Assembly (NCBI GenBank): GCA_031213475.1
Contig: JARUPZ010000018.1
Location: 4,625,680-4,689,679 of the forward strand
Reading direction: 5' to 3'
Length of the DNA: 64,000 nucleotides
Source: Nereocystis luetkeana
Taxonomy: Eukaryota; Sar; Phaeophyceae; Laminariales; Laminariaceae
Shown here: piece after piece, positions 51,911 through 63,615 of the stretch
How positions within the stretch are numbered: the stretch's first letter is position 1
Layout of the letters: each line of letters starts with the position of its first letter
The notes under the pieces: model-generated
Databases searched by the model: none
Told to the model about the DNA's origin: nothing
What the model saw: the letters and a program-made list of their open reading frames with translations, nothing else
Position numbers and translations under genes: made by a program

Positions 51911-51985
51911 GATAACAGGCATGCACCCGCCCATCGCTTGAAGATGGAGCCTACATGCGCCTTAGGAATCGAAGATTGTAGGGCA

Positions 51986-53180
51986 CACGAGCATGACATA
52001 TGTTTATTATTTACATCAGAAGAAGAGGTGTTGAAGCAAGGAAAACAGGTGGAGTAGGTTGGTGTTATCCCGGAACCACGTAGCTCACGGAAGGAGTTAT
52101 ACGTGTGTATGGTGCGTTATTCTTCGTTTTTTTCTGTTTTCTCTTTTTTTGGTCTTCTGCTTATATCTACGGTGTTTATGGCGAGTGATCTAGTCTGGAA
52201 ATTATTGCCGGATGGCAAACAAATATGACGATATCAATGATCAAGCTGTTTAAGGGTTTGCTCTTCTTTTTCATACCAACACCGTGACTGCAGTTTTAAT
52301 CTTGGGTGGTGATACCGCCGCTACTGTTGGTACGGTTGACCGTGAAAATAATGCAACAGCAGACATGCTGTGCCCGCAGTTTTCTGATTGGTCATTTTTT
52401 ATAGAGCATATTTTCTTATTCAGGTTGGTGGTAGTCTGGTGCTGGTGCGGTTCGAACGAACGTCGTTGCCAGTTGTCAGCCCTACATCCTCCACCTTGCA
52501 TGCATTGAATGAGTGAACACAGGACGGGCTTTTTCAGGGTCCGTTCGTATCCGTTTGTCTCTCCTTTACGCACTCGTAAATTGTCTTCCGCCCCCAATTG
52601 AACTGGCACTTTACAATGCACTGCTGTACAGCAGTATCTCTGTGTCGCAGTTTTGAGGTGGCAGAGCTTATAACTCTCTACTACTAATAGGAAGAATAGA
52701 GGGCGTGCTGCATGTCGACGGGTCGAAATAACGCCTATACTACTTTCACTCACATTTTTCAACCCGTTGACATGCAATACATATCATAAAAAGTACAACA
52801 ACAACAAAAATCTCAGCGTCAAATCTTAAACTGTCATCATGTATTTCTTATCGAAGACAAAACGAAGGACGAACACCGTAGATAGGCTAGAAGGAGGAGG
52901 TGCGAGTACTCGTATGTAGTGTATACCGATGCGCACGAGTACCAGGTCGTACGAATAGTGCGTACCTCACAGCAGCGTTCGTTGTAATCATCGTTTTTCG
53001 TTATTTGTCGTATTTCTTACTGTATTTTGTCCGTAGTGTTTTCGTCAAAAAAAAAATTATCTACGCGTCAACGTATCATCACAGACTTGAACTAGAAGTT
53101 GCGATACGTACGAGCATAGGCTACTCGCAATTCGTATACCTGGTACTCGTACGTACTTTAGCGTGATATTTCACAACGTG
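51986..53180. other. Unassigned stretch with an IR-B arm fragment
   Basis: 52615-52745 is a diverged IR-B arm (CTGTACAGCAGTATCTCTGTG ... CTGCATGTCGACGGGTCG, cited in pieces). The rest is unassigned. Confidence 0.5.
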
Positions 53181-53528
53181 ATTTTTTATTTATTTATTTT
53201 GCTCATCCCATTTATTATCTTCGCACATCTTCTTCTCTCTCTCCTTCCAACTTGTAACTCAGATCCGGGGTCACATAGCAGGCTCTTCTACCCCCTTCCC
53301 GCTACGGTACGTGCCTTCATTTTTATCGCGAGAAGATTTCAGCTTTTTCCCTCGTCGACTCGCATCGAATTGTGCCCACCCACGCTGCAAGGCGCTCTCC
53401 ACAATTGAATCCTTTTTATTTTTATTTTTGCAAATAAAGTCAAATGTCCGACCCACCTGGGGCTCGAACCCAGAACTCAAACACAAGTAGAATTCGAGGT
53501 TAACCACTTAGACCACCGGGGCGACCGG
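53181..53528 (-). repeat. SINE-2, minus strand
   Basis: TTTGCTCATCCCATTTATTA, core complement, GGGGCTCGAACCCAGAAC and head complement CCACCGGGGCGACCGGC. Confidence 0.83.
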
Positions 53529-53964
53529 CATGTATGTGTATATATATCGAGTGTCGAGTACCTGTGGGCTGTGGGTGCGCTCGCAGGAAAACACATGGGT
53601 CACACAATCACACAATGCACATGTCATTCCCGTCTGCTGTGGATCAAGTCTGATCATGATGCCACCGTGTTGTTGTGTCGTCCCAACAATCGTTTTGCGT
53701 CTCAAGGAAAAATACGCACCCGCCCAAGGATGAGTTATAAATTATCGAAGATCCCTCTTTCGGTTCTTGCGCATACTGGTTCTCACGTAATAATGAAAAC
53801 AAACAGAGCAGCTACATACTACGTGCTCGTACACAGGGCATAGGGTATACGTACGTATAAGGAGATGCAGCAGGACGCCTGCCTGTCCTGTCCGCTGTAT
53901 ATGCTACCTGGTACATAAGAAAATGGGCAATGAGAGAAATTAAGGCAGGCTGAACAAATGTGCT

Positions 53965-54325
53965 GTCGTCCGTAGTGGCTTGGTAGGTGGTCCGCGTGCC
54001 TATCAAAATCAATTTCGTGGGTTCGAGTCTCACCGAGAACTCGTACGAGTACATACTCGTAGGGACTTTTTCTTGCTTGAAAAATTGACCAGCGAAAAGC
54101 GCGAGAGCGTGAGATAGCTACATTCGATGCAAAGCGACGAGCAGAGGGAACGCTGAACGCTATGCGCGACAAAAAAGGGCACGTTCCGGGGGGGAGAAGA
54201 GACGGCACCAGTGTACACGGCTTGCCCAGAAGTTCGCTGAGGGTAAAATAAAGTTCCTACCAGGGTACGAGTTAGGCTGGAATAAAGTAAAGTGACGATT
54301 AAAAAAAAGAAAAGAGAAGAAAAAA
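53965..54325 (+). repeat. SINE-1, full length
   Basis: GTGGCTTGGTAGGTGGTCCG, B-box GGGTTCGAGTCTCACC and the core; ends in an A-rich tail. Carries a TA-CCAGGG-TA insertion at about 54258. Confidence 0.78.
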
Positions 54326-54436
54326 GCACAACAAGCTGAGATTTACAAAGAAGGCAAATTCGAGAGTCACTCACACGGAGTACAGCGTACACGGCGTCCC
54401 CGTCGACTGTGTCTACTATCAATATCTCTCCAGATC

Positions 54437-54860
54437 AATTTCATCGTTGGTCCGAGTCTCATTGAGCAGTGAGTGGATACGTGCATATACTCGCACTCGT
54501 AGGGAGTTTTTGGGTGCTCGAAAAAATGATTGTATTGTCACTATTAAAAGCGGAAATGGCGCGAGAGAGTGAGTTTTAGCAGCATTCATTCGATGTAAAT
54601 CGACGAGCAGTGGAAAAATTATGCTGAACCCTATGCGCGATAAAAACGAAGTCACGCACCGGGGGGGGAGAAGGGACCACACCTGAGACCATTACGGCTT
54701 AACCCCTTTAGAACCGCAGTCCCGTTTTGGTGAGGAAGTACTTGAAATTTGATTGGCTTGTCCCCACAACGGGACTGCGGTTCTAAAAGGCTTAAGCCAG
54801 AAGATCGCTGAGGGTAAACACCTCCTACAAGTTGAGGTGGAAAGTAAAAAAATCATGATG
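54437..54860 (+). repeat. SINE-1, 5'-truncated, interrupted by MITE-P
   Basis: Starts near the B-box (GTTGGTCCGAGTCTCATTG). Its 3' part GACCATTACGGCTTAA / CTTAAGCCAGAAGATCGC is split by MITE-P copy 10. Confidence 0.72.
54699..54795. mobile_element. MITE-P copy 10, nested in SINE-1, with TTAA duplication
   Basis: CTTAA-CCCCTTTAGAACC at the left and GGTTCTAAAAGG-CTTAAG at the right. The host SINE-1 resumes immediately, so the duplicated TTAA (or CTTAA) is the target site. Confidence 0.9.
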
Positions 54861-54880
54861 AAAAATATAAAAATAATAAA

Positions 54881-55505
54881 CGGGGGGAGTGGGGGGAACG
54901 GGGGATGTGAGGGGAGCCGGGGGAGCAGGGGGGGCGACGAGAGAGGGGGTAGCGGGGGGAAGGGATAGTGCAGCACTCTTGTTGGCTGGCCAGGAATGGG
55001 GCAAGGGGGGCAGGGGGCGCGGGGAGGGAGCGGGGAGAAGGGATGACGGAAGGAGCAAGGGGAACGGGGAGAGGGGAGGGGGCGGGGGGAGCCAGGGGAG
55101 CGGGGGGAGCAAGTGGAACAGGGGGGCCAGGGAGAATGGGAGGGGCGGGGGGAGCGGAGGGAGTGGAGGGGGTGGCTGGGGCGCGGGAAACGGCGGGGGA
55201 GATAGGGCGGCACCCCCGCTAGCAAGTCGGGGGAGGGAGAGGGGAACAGGGAGGACGGGAGGGGCAGGAGAAGCGGAGGGAACGGCGGGACAGGGGGGAG
55301 CGGGAGGTGTGCAAGTAGCTCAGATAACAAGGGGAGTGGGGGGGCTGTGGAAAGAGTGGGGAGCAGAGAGAGCAGGGCGGGCTGAGAGATCGGGAGGGAT
55401 GGAGAGGACGGGAGGGGCGGGGACAGGTACAAGGAGCGAAGCTAGCGGAGAGGGGGGGGGGTATAGGGGAGGTAGGGTTGAAGCGGAAACCGGAGGAACG
55501 TGGTG
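54881..55505 (+). repeat. G-rich, purine-biased minisatellite
   Basis: About 620 bp built of irregular GGGGGGAGC / GGGGAACG type units, almost all purine on the plus strand. Open frames across it on both strands are low-complexity artefacts. Confidence 0.85.
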
Positions 55506-55661
55506 GGAGAAAGAGGCGTAGGGAAAGAAATGAGCCAAAGAAGTGGAGAAAAAAGAGCAGATAATGGCAGGGGTCATCAGACATCAAACGGCGAGTCTCC
55601 GTCACGAGAATCTACCAGGTCGCAGGAGAGGAGAACAGGGGACGGGACGCATCCCCGGGCC

Positions 55662-56720
55662 TTCATTGGCGACACCACAGGTGGAGTGGCATGCGGGGTC
55701 TACAGTGTAACACTTCAGCTAGGGCACCGGGCGGTACGTTTTCCATGGGGGCAAGGGCGCCACGTGCTCCATGCTCGTTGTGTGATAGAGGTCCTAGCGA
55801 GAGGCACGCCACCGGCACCACTCCGTTGTCCAGCCGCCGACTGGATCCCGGCATCCCAGACGGGACGCACTGGAGGCAGCGGTCCAAGCTGACCCGAGTC
55901 TTCGCAATCGGGCGGCGCGGAAGGGAGGGGGGGGCATAGGTGACGAGGATCTACGCAGCCCGGGGCTTTGGTACGGATGGGACCAAAGCATCCTGGGCAT
56001 AGGGCCACCACTCGATGCCGTTTCCTTGGAGGACCTGGGGCAACGTTTCGCAACCGGGAAAACAGTACAGCCGCAGCTGGCACGAGCACATGCGCGTCTG
56101 AGCGTTCACACCCTTGGCATCCTCAACCACGCTATGGGAGATCACCGGCCGAACCGGGACTCGGCGATATCGATCTCGCTCCTGCCGGCGATAAAGTTTC
56201 TGTACCTCATGCCAGCCCTGCTCCATTCACAGGACGGCCGGATAAAGAGGTGACAGAGATTCGCGCTGGTGGAGAGCGGGGGCATAGTGCTCCTGCTCCC
56301 ATGGCTGATAGCGTACACAAGGAGAGAGGGCTTGAGACAACGGCATACCGCCCAGGAAGCTTCGGAAGGGGCGAAACTTGAGCGAGCGTCGCCTGCGTGT
56401 CGCCTCGCGGGAACGGTCAAAGTGGCAGAACGCAACCTTCTGGAAAGAACCACGATCAGCGGGGAACGAGGAAACGTGGAATGGCCAAGTTTGCCCCCGA
56501 AGACCATGCCGCCGTGTCCGCGGCGGTGGCGGCCGTAGTGCCAGCGAGCGGCACCAAGGTGGAAAATGAAAACGCCCCCCCGTGGCGTCCTGACGATGAG
56601 TATGTCTCTGAGGTGCTCTTCGACGTCATCAACTCCCGGAGCGCCCTCTCAGGTCCCGGAAACGACGGTCAACGATTTGTGCATCTACAATCCATCATTC
56701 AAACCGGAATCGGCAGAGAT
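55662..56720 (+). pseudogene. LINE-C N-terminal region
   Basis: CGVYSVTLQLGHRAVRF ... FHARC-type spacing (GRHVLHARCVIEVLARG, about 55750-55800) suggests a decayed RING-like or other Cys/His finger, with one Cys of the first pair now Tyr. The reading then moves through several frames (LARAHARLSVHTLGILNHAM; MAKFAPEDHAAVSAAV) to NSRSALSGPGNDGQRFVHLQ at about 56640, which is the segment just before the RT finger. Finger type is an inference from spacing only. Confidence 0.5.
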
Positions 56721-56851
56721 TAGTTCGGAAGTGGTATATCAGCTTTCTGGCGGAGAATCGTCGACGAGCCGGACGCGTTCCCGCCAGAGTTCTGGCAGCT
56801 CTTCCTGCAGTCAAGCGTCACTGCGTTGGGGGAAAAGTCGGGCGGTTTTGC

Positions 56852-57730
56852 GTGGGTATGACATGGAGGAGGCTCATCACCGCAGGGGCTATGCGACAGT
56901 GGCGACCGCGGTTGGAGGAGGTAAACCGAGAGGTGAGGCAGTTTGAGGTCGCCGTACCCGGAGGAGTGGAGCGTGTGGGATGGAGGGCTAGGATATTACA
57001 CGAGACGGGCAACTGGCTTGTTCTCACGGACTGCTCCAACGCCTTCAACACCGTAAAAAGAACGGCGGTGCTAAAAGAGGTGGCAAAATGCGTGCCAGCG
57101 CTCACGCCTTTAGTGGTCAAGTGCTACGGCACAAGACCAGCCGACGTGTTTTTCCAGATGGACTCAGGAGAGACCAGGACGGTTGCTTGCTCCAGTTGTG
57201 TCCAGCAAGGGGATCCCATGGGACCAGCAATTTTTTGCCTGGCGTTACGACCGGGGCTAGAGCGATTCCGGCAGGAAGTCGAGAGAGAAGGAGTGGAAGC
57301 CTTCGCGTACATGGATAATGTCTCTCTCGGCCTTGCAGGAATCACGGCCAACACGATTAGAGCATTTGCCTTCCTCCGACAAGAGCTAGGTGGCATCGGC
57401 ATTGTGATCAGCGCCGCCAAAACAGTGGCACTACCACCAAAAAGGCACGCCCCGACGATGGAGGAGACTTCGCTCCTTGGAAGCATTGAGGTCCGCATCG
57501 CAGACGAAGGAGGGGTGACGGTGGTGGGTGTCTCGATCGGCACGGGAGAGTACGTGCGGGGTCGAGCAATGGAGGTAGTGAGGGATGGGGGCGCGGACCA
57601 CCTTGCACGCTGCCTCGCTAATATGCCCGACAAACAGGCGGCGGCCCTCATCACCGTCGAATCTCTCGGGCAACGGACGAGTTACCTCGAAAGGGCTCTT
57701 GGACCCGGGGCTGTACCTCGAAGCATGTAA
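56852..57730 (+). pseudogene. LINE-C reverse transcriptase domain
   Basis: Open for 292 codons. Blocks in order: RRLITAGAMRQW, WLVLTDCSNAFNTVKR (motif A with catalytic Asp), SCVQQGDPMGPAIFCLALRP (motif B), VEAFAYMDNVSLGL (motif C, expected Y-x-D-D but Asn in the last position), GIVISAAKTVALPP and VVGVSIGTGEYV. The order and spacing are those of a non-LTR RT. The Asp-to-Asn change at motif C would abolish catalysis in known RTs. Frames before and after are shifted. Confidence 0.85.
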
Positions 57731-59180
57731 AAGAGCAGACAACGAAGCGCAGTGGGCGTACGAGAAAATCGTCGAACTACCGAGAGCGGCGGAGGCACAA
57801 CCGTTTTCCAGGAGGGGTGCCCGGATAGTCGGCTGACTCTCACACCTTACCAGCAAGCCCAAGCACGCCTTTCAACGGGAGCGGGAGGGTTAGGGCTGCC
57901 GTCGACAGAAGCGAGGAGAATGTCGGGATCCATCGGGAGCAGCTTGGGGGCCTTGCCGGAGATCCTAGCAGACCTCACAGGCCCGTTAGGCGATAAGTTG
58001 AGGGGGATCCCAGAATCGAGTATCATTGCTCAGCTGGGAGACAGCTGCGGGGGGTTGGGGATACATGGGGGGTGTCACAGGAAGCGATGGCGGGCATCGT
58101 CCCCGAATCTTGGATAGAACGGGGTCTAGGCGCAGAGGGGGACAGGACCTCAAGACCCCCAGAGGCCTACATGCTGGCTGCACACGACGCCATAACCACG
58201 AACTCACGCAACGTCCAACATAAGTTGGGCAAGTTGGTAAACCAACGTCGGCACGCAGCCCACGCTGCCTCGCTGGAGGAACTCCCGGGGACTGCACCCT
58301 CCTCCGGACCGGGCGACCCGATGGGTGGAACCGAAACCAAAGCCTCCGCCAAGGCTTGCTATAGGAGCCTACAGGGTGCAGGAGCTACGGCATGCCTTCG
58401 GGCGAGACCAACGGACTCCCTCCGGGTCATACCCACAGAAGAGTTGGCGGTTCATTGGGATAGAGGAACACGTGGCAGTGAGGCGCCCCTGCTGCGATGC
58501 AATGGGCGTGGACACTCGCCACGCGCGCATCTGTCCCAGAGCAGGGGCGCAGGTAAATCAACACCAACCGCTCGTCCACGCGATGCCTCGTGCGTTGAAG
58601 CGGCTGGGAATTCCACACCAAGTGGAAAGCGGTGAACGGTTCACCGCAGACCGAAATCTGCGAATGGGCGTGGTCGTCAGGAGAGGGATGCTCCTAATAG
58701 TAGGTATAGGGAGAAGTCTATCCTGCTCGACGTCGCCCATGCGGACCCTCAAGCACAGACACACCTGGAAGGAAGCAGTGCCGATCAAGATAGATCAGCT
58801 GCCTCTACCTCCGAGGCGCTCATGCGCCAACACTACGCTCGTCCGGGACATGTATCCTTTGACGAACGGAGTCACAAACTTGCCACTTTAGCAGTGGAAA
58901 GCTTCGGACGTCTTGGGGTAGAGGGCAGTAAGTTTATCGACCAGCTGGCAGCTAGTGTCGTGGGGAGGGGTGGTGGGTCGATGGGAAGGAAAGGATTGGT
59001 GAAGGAACGCCTACTCCAAATCGTCTCGGTGACTACACAGGTCGCCATTTCGAGGAGGGTATCGCGATTTAGGCTCCAGCTTAGGGGTCGTCAGGAATCG
59101 AGAAGGACCAGGGGGGGGCGGGAGATGACAGACCCACATCGATGGCGTGGGGGTGGAGCTTGGATGCGGCTTAGGATTTA
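57585..59180 (+). pseudogene. LINE-C C-terminal region with Cys-His motif and endonuclease-like segment
   Basis: Continues from the RT in shifted frames: LTPYQQAQARLSTGAGGLGL (57840), QHKLGKLVNQRRHAA (58215), then VRRPCCDAMGVDTRHARICP (58480; Cys-Cys ... His ... Cys, the zinc knuckle that precedes the endonuclease in RLE-type LINEs), RLGIPHQVESGERFTADRNL (58600), and a stretch ending VAISRRVSRFRLQLRGRQE. The PD-(D/E)xK residues are hard to fix because of mutation (RMGVVVRRG where an Asp would be expected). The RLE assignment is therefore probable, not certain. Confidence 0.62.
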
Positions 59181-59654
59181 AGAACATACTAGCAAAGACA
59201 ATCGATAAAGTATCGTAGATAAAACATGAAAGGAAGTAGACATACTGTAGTAACTACCACCTGTTGTAGGTACGAATTCACACATCAAGCAGCAGCAGTA
59301 GAAGTACCACAGGTGGCAGTATTTGATGATAGCAGTGAGTAGACCGCACACACGCCCATTCTCTCAGATAAGAAACCCGGCATTGACTACTATATACCCT
59401 GGTAATATTTATTATATACTTACTGCTGCTGCTGTCGTTTTTTGCTCGTGGCTTTCTCCTGTTAAACAGTAACTATAATAGTTGATTATAGAAGTATAGG
59501 TGCCCGGTACTGCTGTGTGCGTATGCAACATGATTGGCAGCCTGCAGAAGAAACAACAAACCGCAGCAGCAGAAGCAGAAGCAGTAGCAGCAGTATATAG
59601 TTACTATCAATAGTGGCAGCAGCAGCGGCAGAAGCAAAAAAAGCAGCAGCAGTG
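59181..59654. other. CAG/CTG-interrupted stretch, no gene
   Basis: Scattered AGCAGCAG and CTGCTGCTG groups (59290, 59425, 59565-59655). No coding region supported. Confidence 0.5.
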
Positions 59655-60000
59655 TGTGTGTCCTGAAGCATTCCTTCTACCCGTCGGCATACATCCAGCA
59701 CAACAACCAGTCAGTGTTCGTGCCGGTTCTTCAAACCCTACGAGAGCTGACGTATGATATATTTTCTTAGTTTACTAGAGAAATACAAGCTCTCTCTCTG
59801 CGGTCACAGAACTACGTCACAGAGACACTACAGAATACGTACGTTCATGCTTTGTCATCGTACTGGATACGACAGGCACGACATAAACGTTCTATAAAAG
59901 AGAGAAGCCGAAACAACTATTAATAAATAAAATAAAAATCGAAAGAAAAAAGAAGAAACAAAAGAAAAGGGGAAGGTGAGAGTCTGTCGTGCAAATAACA
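59655..60000 (+). repeat. IR-B left half, diverged
   Basis: CATTCCTTCTACCCGTCGGC, CAGTGTTCGTGCCGGTTCTT, GGTCACAGAACTACGTCACA and GATACGACAGGCACGACATA; ends at GTCTGTCGTGC. Confidence 0.68.
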
Positions 60001-60799
60001 ATTCCAGATTCATGAGCTAAACAACCCTCCCATATACTCGTAAATACGTCGGGCGGTGGCAGGTACTGCAGATAGATGGAGCTACAGAAACAATACCACC
60101 ACATAATATAAACAGACTCAAATAAGAACCTAGAGAAATAACAAAATAACACACGCAGACCGAAGTACAGCAAAAAAAAAACACCCTCCAGAAAGCCGAA
60201 GCAAAAACTAAAAACTGCTGTTAGTTGTGGTACGGGGTGTATGTAGACATATGATGTCAGCTTCTATCCACCGCTATTTGATTTGGAGAAACGTCACCAG
60301 TTTGACGTCGAGGCTCAATGCCTTATTTGGAGGCACACTCCAGCGTATTCTCAACATATATGTGTTTCTTATTGTATGAGTTTTCTTCAACCACTCCACC
60401 TCTCAAACGGGGCATTTCTTATTTCTACGAGTGAGTGCAGCATCATCATCAGGCAGGAGATTGGGTATATCCGGTTGATAACAAATAAAACGAAGGAAAA
60501 CAGGAGAACCTCCACACACTGCGGGAGGAGTCCATCACAGGGTGTGTATTGGGTGTTGTACAAAGTCCGCGGCGTTTTTCTTATTATATCCGACATTTAT
60601 TTCCGAATAAGACTTCGCATCTTAATCTTTTCTCGTGTGCGCGTTGATGGCTGTGCTGTTTCTCAGGCTGTCATTTCCTATATCTTGTCGGTCAATTTGA
60701 GCTACACAATTTATATCGCCGATTTCCTTACTTATTTATGTAGTACGTTCTTCGTCAAAGGCCGAGAGCCTCAGTTTTTTATACCGACCGATATGTTTC
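60001..60799. other. Unassigned stretch
   Basis: The 233-codon plus frame 60283-60984 runs through the following MITE-P and is not a gene. Nothing else recognised. Confidence 0.4.
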
Positions 60800-60904
60800 T
60801 TAACCCCTTTAGTACCGCGGTCCCGATTTGGGGGCAAACCACGCTAATTCCTAATTCCAAGTGTGAGTTGTCCCCAAAACGGGACTGGGGTCCTAAAAGG
60901 GTTA
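60800..60904. mobile_element. MITE-P copy 11
   Basis: TTAACCCCTTTAGTACCGCG and TGGGGTCCTAAAAGGGTTAA; intact TTAA on both sides. Confidence 0.9.
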
Positions 60905-61497
60905 ACGCCCTGCAGTCGGTCTGGTATACCTTCCTATGCATATACCCTGTCTGCCGTCTCCGAGCTGCTTTTCGTAAACCATGAACCAGACAAAATCGAA
61001 ACAAACAGAAGACGCTCTCTCTCGCCATCCACCTTCAAGAAAAACAAACACAGGACACAGAGGAGGCTCGTCATCTATCATGCTATTGCTACCCACGAGA
61101 AACAAAATATATTACACTTCTATCAGAAAGAAAAGGACGAAGAAAGATAGCAACGAAAAAATAAAAAATAAATAAAAAAAACACGGAGAGAGGATCAAAG
61201 CGCAAAAAGAAAAAGAGTAATTCTAAAAACAAGCTGTTATACGATATACTACTCGTTCGTACGCCTCTGGTGTAGAACAAAGAGCACAGCACATTGATAA
61301 ATATAATACTTGCAGAGTTGGGTTTGTCAACTATTAATATTATTACTATTCATCAATCAGTCAATCAGTCGAACCCACAGCTCCTATTATCATTATAATA
61401 ATGCTACCAGGTATACCAGGTATTATTATTCAATAATTTTATTATATAGTGTCAGCGCGCATTATTACCTGGTATGTACCGGTAATTAATTGTCCTG
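60905..61497. other. AT-rich stretch with TACCWGGTA cluster
   Basis: Contains a doublet TACCAGGTATACCAGGTA near 61403 and TACCTGGTA near 61466. No gene. Confidence 0.5.
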
Positions 61498-61592
61498 TTA
61501 ACCCTTTTAGAACCGCAGTCCCGTTCTGGGGACAAACCAGTCAAATTTTAAGTAGTTTTGTCCCCAAACGGGACTGCGGTTCTAAAGGGGTA
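61498..61592. mobile_element. MITE-P copy 12
   Basis: TTAACCCTTTTAGAACCGCA and GGGACTGCGGTTCTAAAGGG; one of the least diverged copies. Confidence 0.9.
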
Positions 61593-61913
61593 GCATCCAG
61601 GGGCTGAGGGGAGAGGGAGTCACTGCACTGCTGCAGTCTATGTATCCTGGACAAGGAAATACATACCAGGTACAGAATACGCGCGAACGGCTTGGTACGC
61701 GCGAACGGCTTACCATACAATTTGGAACTAACTTCTTCAGTAAAAATGGGATATAGACGAGGCGTATATAATAATATTACGCAGCTTGCAAAGTTGAGTA
61801 TCATCAGCTATCTACCATGATACCAGGTAATAATAATGAGTCGAACTCACAGCTGACCTGACGTATTTCATAATTAATTTTATAAAAACAAATAAATATC
61901 TGTATCACCAAAC

Positions 61914-62021
61914 TATTACGGGGGGCCATAGTTAACAGGACCAAATATTGTGAGTAAAAATGGTTAAACATATAGGTTTTATGTGTACCATAGGTCCTGT
62001 TAACTATGGTCCCCCGTAATA
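61914..62021. mobile_element. MITE-T copy 9
   Basis: TATTACGGGGGGCCATAG and CTATGGTCCCCCGTAATA; the interior nearly matches copies 1 and 4. Confidence 0.9.
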
Positions 62022-62192
62022 CATACATACGACGTACAGCAAAAGCAGTAGTATTAATAGTAGTAGAACACGAACGTGTATCTCCTATTTTTTCTTCGAT
62101 CTTCGATGCTCTCGCAGAGCTTTTTTTGCTGTTGTTTGTTGTTGTGCACCAGGGAGCAACAAAGCTCATCATACAGTATACCTGGTATGTTT

Positions 62193-62292
62193 TTAACCCT
62201 GCTTTTAGAACCGCAGTCCCGTTTTGGGGACAAACCAGCCAAATTTCAAATAGTTTGTCCCCAAAACGGGACTGCGGTTCTAAAGGGGGGTT
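62193..62292. mobile_element. MITE-P copy 13
   Basis: TTAACCCTGCTTTTAGAACC and GGTTCTAAAGGGG. TACCTGGTA lies 8 bp to the left and TACCAGGTA 5 bp to the right. Confidence 0.88.
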
Positions 62293-63576
62293 GTATTACC
62301 AGGTACCAGACGCCTCTCTCTCTAAAAAAAAAGGGTCATCGCGGCGCACGCGTGTGTTGTTGTTGTTCTCACATTATTAACTCACAATACAATGCAGTCC
62401 GTGGTGTGTGTAGGATGCCGTTGGGTAGAAAGAACGGCCCAACTGCACATACTAACCTACCACCCTGGTACGTGATTATAACTATTATTAAAATCAATAA
62501 ACCATACCCCGATACTTTGTATACGCGCACAACACACAACATATACAACGTGCACACGTGCACGCACATACGTACCTCTCGTCTCGCCTCGTTCGTTGTC
62601 GGTCTTCGTCCTCGATACATCATCATCAAAAATGAAACGGCTACGAAACTTCCGAACAGCACAAGCCCTTTGTGTGGAACTCCACGCGGCGCACCGACGC
62701 GGTGGAATCTCCACCCGATCGTTCTCTCATAGCATTCGACGACGGTGGACAGCAGTGGAACCTCGAAGGCCGATGCACACCGCCCCTGGTGGATCCACCA
62801 ACACAACATGGCTCGCAAAAAAAAGAAAGAGCTTGTGAGGGAGCCCAACATCTGTGCTGTGTGATCTCATTGTTCGAAAGTGCGGTGGCAATCCGCCAAT
62901 CGAGACGCGGAGACAGGTCACGACCCAGTATGTTCGAAATTGAAGTTTTGATTTGGCCATCAAAACTCGAGTGAAACAATAGTGAAACATGAGATATTTC
63001 TGACATGTAGATCCCGTGCCGACCACGCTCCTGTGGAGGAGGAGAAGAAGAAGAAGCTCTGTTGTACGCTAGACCCAGCATATTTGGGGACGAGAACTTC
63101 GACACTGGTTGATTTGATTGACTTGACGGGAAGATTCGCCTATGAAGCGCGTATGGGAGGCGCACAATAGAAGGATGTCGTTTGGGACGCATATCTGCAC
63201 CCTCATTAGCTTTTATCTTGCCGACGCATCCGGGTGAGCCCTATACACCGCACAAGACACCCACCACGGAAAGGCAAGCGACTCTCGAGCGACGTCTCCT
63301 CCGCAGCCCCGCAGTACTGCAAGTATTCGCCGCTGTCCTCGAGGTGAGACAAGAGTTAGTGTCGGCGGAGGCGCGTGTGTTACCTTTTTTGTCTGCTGTC
63401 GGTGAGGTTGTTGTTGTATACATACGCTTGCTCTCTCTCCTGTTTTGTTTTATGTACTTTGTATACCTCAGCCATCAAACAACAATATTTTTGCAACTTT
63501 TGTATGGGGGGTGATGAGTGCGAATGAAAAATCGATGGTAACAAGCAGTACAGCAGCGCCAACTCGTTGGTGCTGG

Positions 63577-63615
<39 letters not shown>

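Larger units (their letters stand above)
51415..51985 (+). pseudogene. LINE-C 3' end fragment, split by a LINE-A tail
   Basis: QVTISRWVSRSRSQQSRDRE (51440-51500) corresponds to QVAISRRVSRFRLQLRGRQE of LINE-C (59040-59100), and GATGGAGCCTACATGCGCC near 51945 matches its last codons near 59155. Between them, at the Gly/G-rich tract, lies a LINE-A 3' end in the opposite orientation. Confidence 0.68.
55560..59180 (+). mobile_element. LINE-C, decayed plus-strand non-LTR retrotransposon
   Basis: A long broken coding region: zinc-finger-like N-terminus, middle region, RT, C-terminal Cys-His motif, endonuclease-like region and a basic C-terminus ending near 59180. Parts lie in all three frames with several indels. 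Confidence 0.78.

Noticed and set aside
54881-55521. Gly/Arg-rich 210-codon plus ORF and Pro-rich 246-codon minus ORF
   Set aside because: Both are translations of the purine minisatellite; low complexity only.
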